Made by a program: the position numbers and the translations under genes
Assembly: GCF_947499265.1 (NCBI RefSeq)
Contig: NZ_CANMNK010000013.1
Span: forward strand, 1-64,000
Source of the DNA: an uncultured Roseobacter sp.
GTDB lineage: Bacteria; Pseudomonadota; Alphaproteobacteria; Rhodobacterales; Rhodobacteraceae
Reading direction: 5' to 3'
DNA: 64,000 nt
The notes under the pieces: generated by a model
Told to the model about the DNA's origin: nothing
Database searches by the model: none
What the model saw: the letters and a program-made list of their open reading frames with translations, nothing else
Shown here: positions 63,344-64,000 of the stretch, one piece after another
Position numbering within the stretch: position 1 is the stretch's first letter
Layout of the letters: the number at the start of each line of letters is the position of its first letter

Positions 63344-64000
63344 TTGGCTGAATATGCCACTCCGGCACATGCGCATGGCGGTAAAAACAAAGCTTCAGCA
63401 AAGGCTTCGCAGACCGAACAACTCGAGCTTGACCCCGAAAGGGCAGCGCATGAAACCCAGCAAACCGCAGGTTTGAGAGGCTTGCAGCATGCGCTGAGCA
63501 GTAACCCGGCGACACATCAGTTGCACCAACTGCAAAAGGCTGCAGGCGCGGGCACCCCGAATTTGAAGGCGCTGCAGGCCAAAGCAGGCAGGGACCCAGC
63601 AGTTCAACGGATGCATGACCTGCAACAGGTGGCGAATTCAGGTCCCGCGATGCTGCCGCTTCCCCAGATGATGCACCGGGTCGCCACGCCAGGAAATTCA
63701 CCGGAGGGGATCGCGCCGCAGGTTGGGAATAGCCAGCCGGTATCGCAGCTGCAATCTCACCAGATAAAACCGATGGCCTGGCGCAGTTCGACGCCCCTGC
63801 AACGGCAGAACGCGCCCAGCGGACGGGTACAATATCCGGCACTGATCGGCGTCCCCAACACCCCCTGCCCTTCAGGATTTGCAGATCAGATGGGCGCGAC
63901 CGTTACGCAAATGTCGCGCAAAGACTACCACAAGTGGCAAGGCTCCTTGCAAGCCGGGTTCGGCCCCCACGGCGTCATGCATCAAGGGAACCGGAGCACC
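63344..64000 (+). CDS. Partial ORF, eCIS-type effector leader (runs off window)
   Basis: A frame open from TTG at 63344 to the window end (219 codons, no stop). AAAGGGA lies 7 bases ahead of the TTG and an in-frame TGA at 63329 excludes a longer frame. The leader is low-complexity and Gln/Leu/Ala-rich with repeating LxxLQ units (LRGLQHALSSNPATHQLHQL, LKALQAKAGRDPAVQRMHDL). A PxxLQRQ tract near residue 160 is followed by a less repetitive start of a domain (PALIGVPNTPCPSGFADQMG). This resembles the leaders of proteins loaded into extracellular contractile injection systems. Identity of the C-terminal domain is outside the window. Confidence 0.55.
   Translation, partial: MAEYATPAHAHGGKNKASAKASQTEQLELDPERAAHETQQTAGLRGLQHALSSNPATHQLHQLQKAAGAGTPNLKALQAKAGRDPAVQRMHDLQQVANSGPAMLPLPQMMHRVATPGNSPEGIAPQVGNSQPVSQLQSHQIKPMAWRSSTPLQRQNAPSGRVQYPALIGVPNTPCPSGFADQMGATVTQMSRKDYHKWQGSLQAGFGPHGVMHQGNRST

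Noticed and set aside
63294-63842. Leftward 182-codon frame near the window end
   Set aside because: Antisense to the effector-like ORF, which has a plausible start and repeat structure; the leftward frame has no motif.
1-64000. tRNA, rRNA or CRISPR features
   Set aside because: No cloverleaf-like segments, rRNA words or regularly spaced direct repeats were noticed while reading; no covariance search could be run.

Overview
The window looks like chromosome of an alphaproteobacterium, most likely of the Roseobacter group (Rhodobacterales). The GC content is high, operons are tightly overlapping (ATGA and TGATG junctions are common), one secreted hydrolase ends in a VPLPA-type C-terminal sorting signal, and the gene families are typical of marine Rhodobacteraceae. 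No rRNA, tRNA or CRISPR array was seen. All coordinates and functions come from reading the sequence; no database search was run.

1-8.8 kb is a low-density accessory stretch: a dead IS110-type transposase fragment, hairpin repeats, a LysR regulator divergent from a secreted tandem ABM-fold protein, an unrecognised 474-residue protein, the 3' stump of a betaine/choline-type ABC permease, an AlkD-like DNA glycosylase, a DUF2189 membrane protein and a decayed gene. 8.8-16.5 kb is a five-gene operon for a glycan or glycolipid: three glycosyltransferases, an MsbA-type ABC exporter and an unusual tandem kinase. 16.9-20 kb pairs a variant isopropylmalate/homocitrate synthase-like enzyme with a trypsin-nuclease fusion. 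20-23.6 kb holds a membrane fatty-acid/sterol hydroxylase, a LysR regulator, a membrane protein and an RTX remnant.

23.6-38.1 kb is a nitrile and amide catabolic island. A leftward block encodes a urea/short-amide ABC transporter (binding protein, two permeases, two ATPases), two amidases, a formamidase/acetamidase and small accessory enzymes. Divergent from it is a cobalt-type nitrile hydratase whose beta subunit is split into two genes, followed by its accessory protein. MarR-type and AmiC-type regulators lie next to it. Inferred flow: nitrile to amide (hydratase), amide uptake and hydrolysis (transporter, amidases), ammonia and acid.

38.4-40.7 kb has the sorted hydrolase and an ArsR/SRPBCC pair. 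40.8-56.3 kb is a type II secretion system in two divergent operons (D-C-I-H-G leftward; L-M-E-F-lipoprotein-J-K rightward). An ECF sigma factor, its anti-sigma factor and a DUF4198 protein are fused onto the gspD operon, and a short prepilin peptidase lies beyond. 53.7-60.3 kb is a stress-type envelope module: DUF4331 protein, ECF sigma, ChrR-like cupin, a second membrane anti-sigma-like protein, a Tat-exported molybdopterin oxidoreductase, a cytochrome b561 and a fasciclin protein. 60.5-63.2 kb is a radical-SAM/UdgX DNA-repair pair. The window ends inside an ORF with a TTG start whose low-complexity leader resembles effectors of extracellular contractile injection systems.
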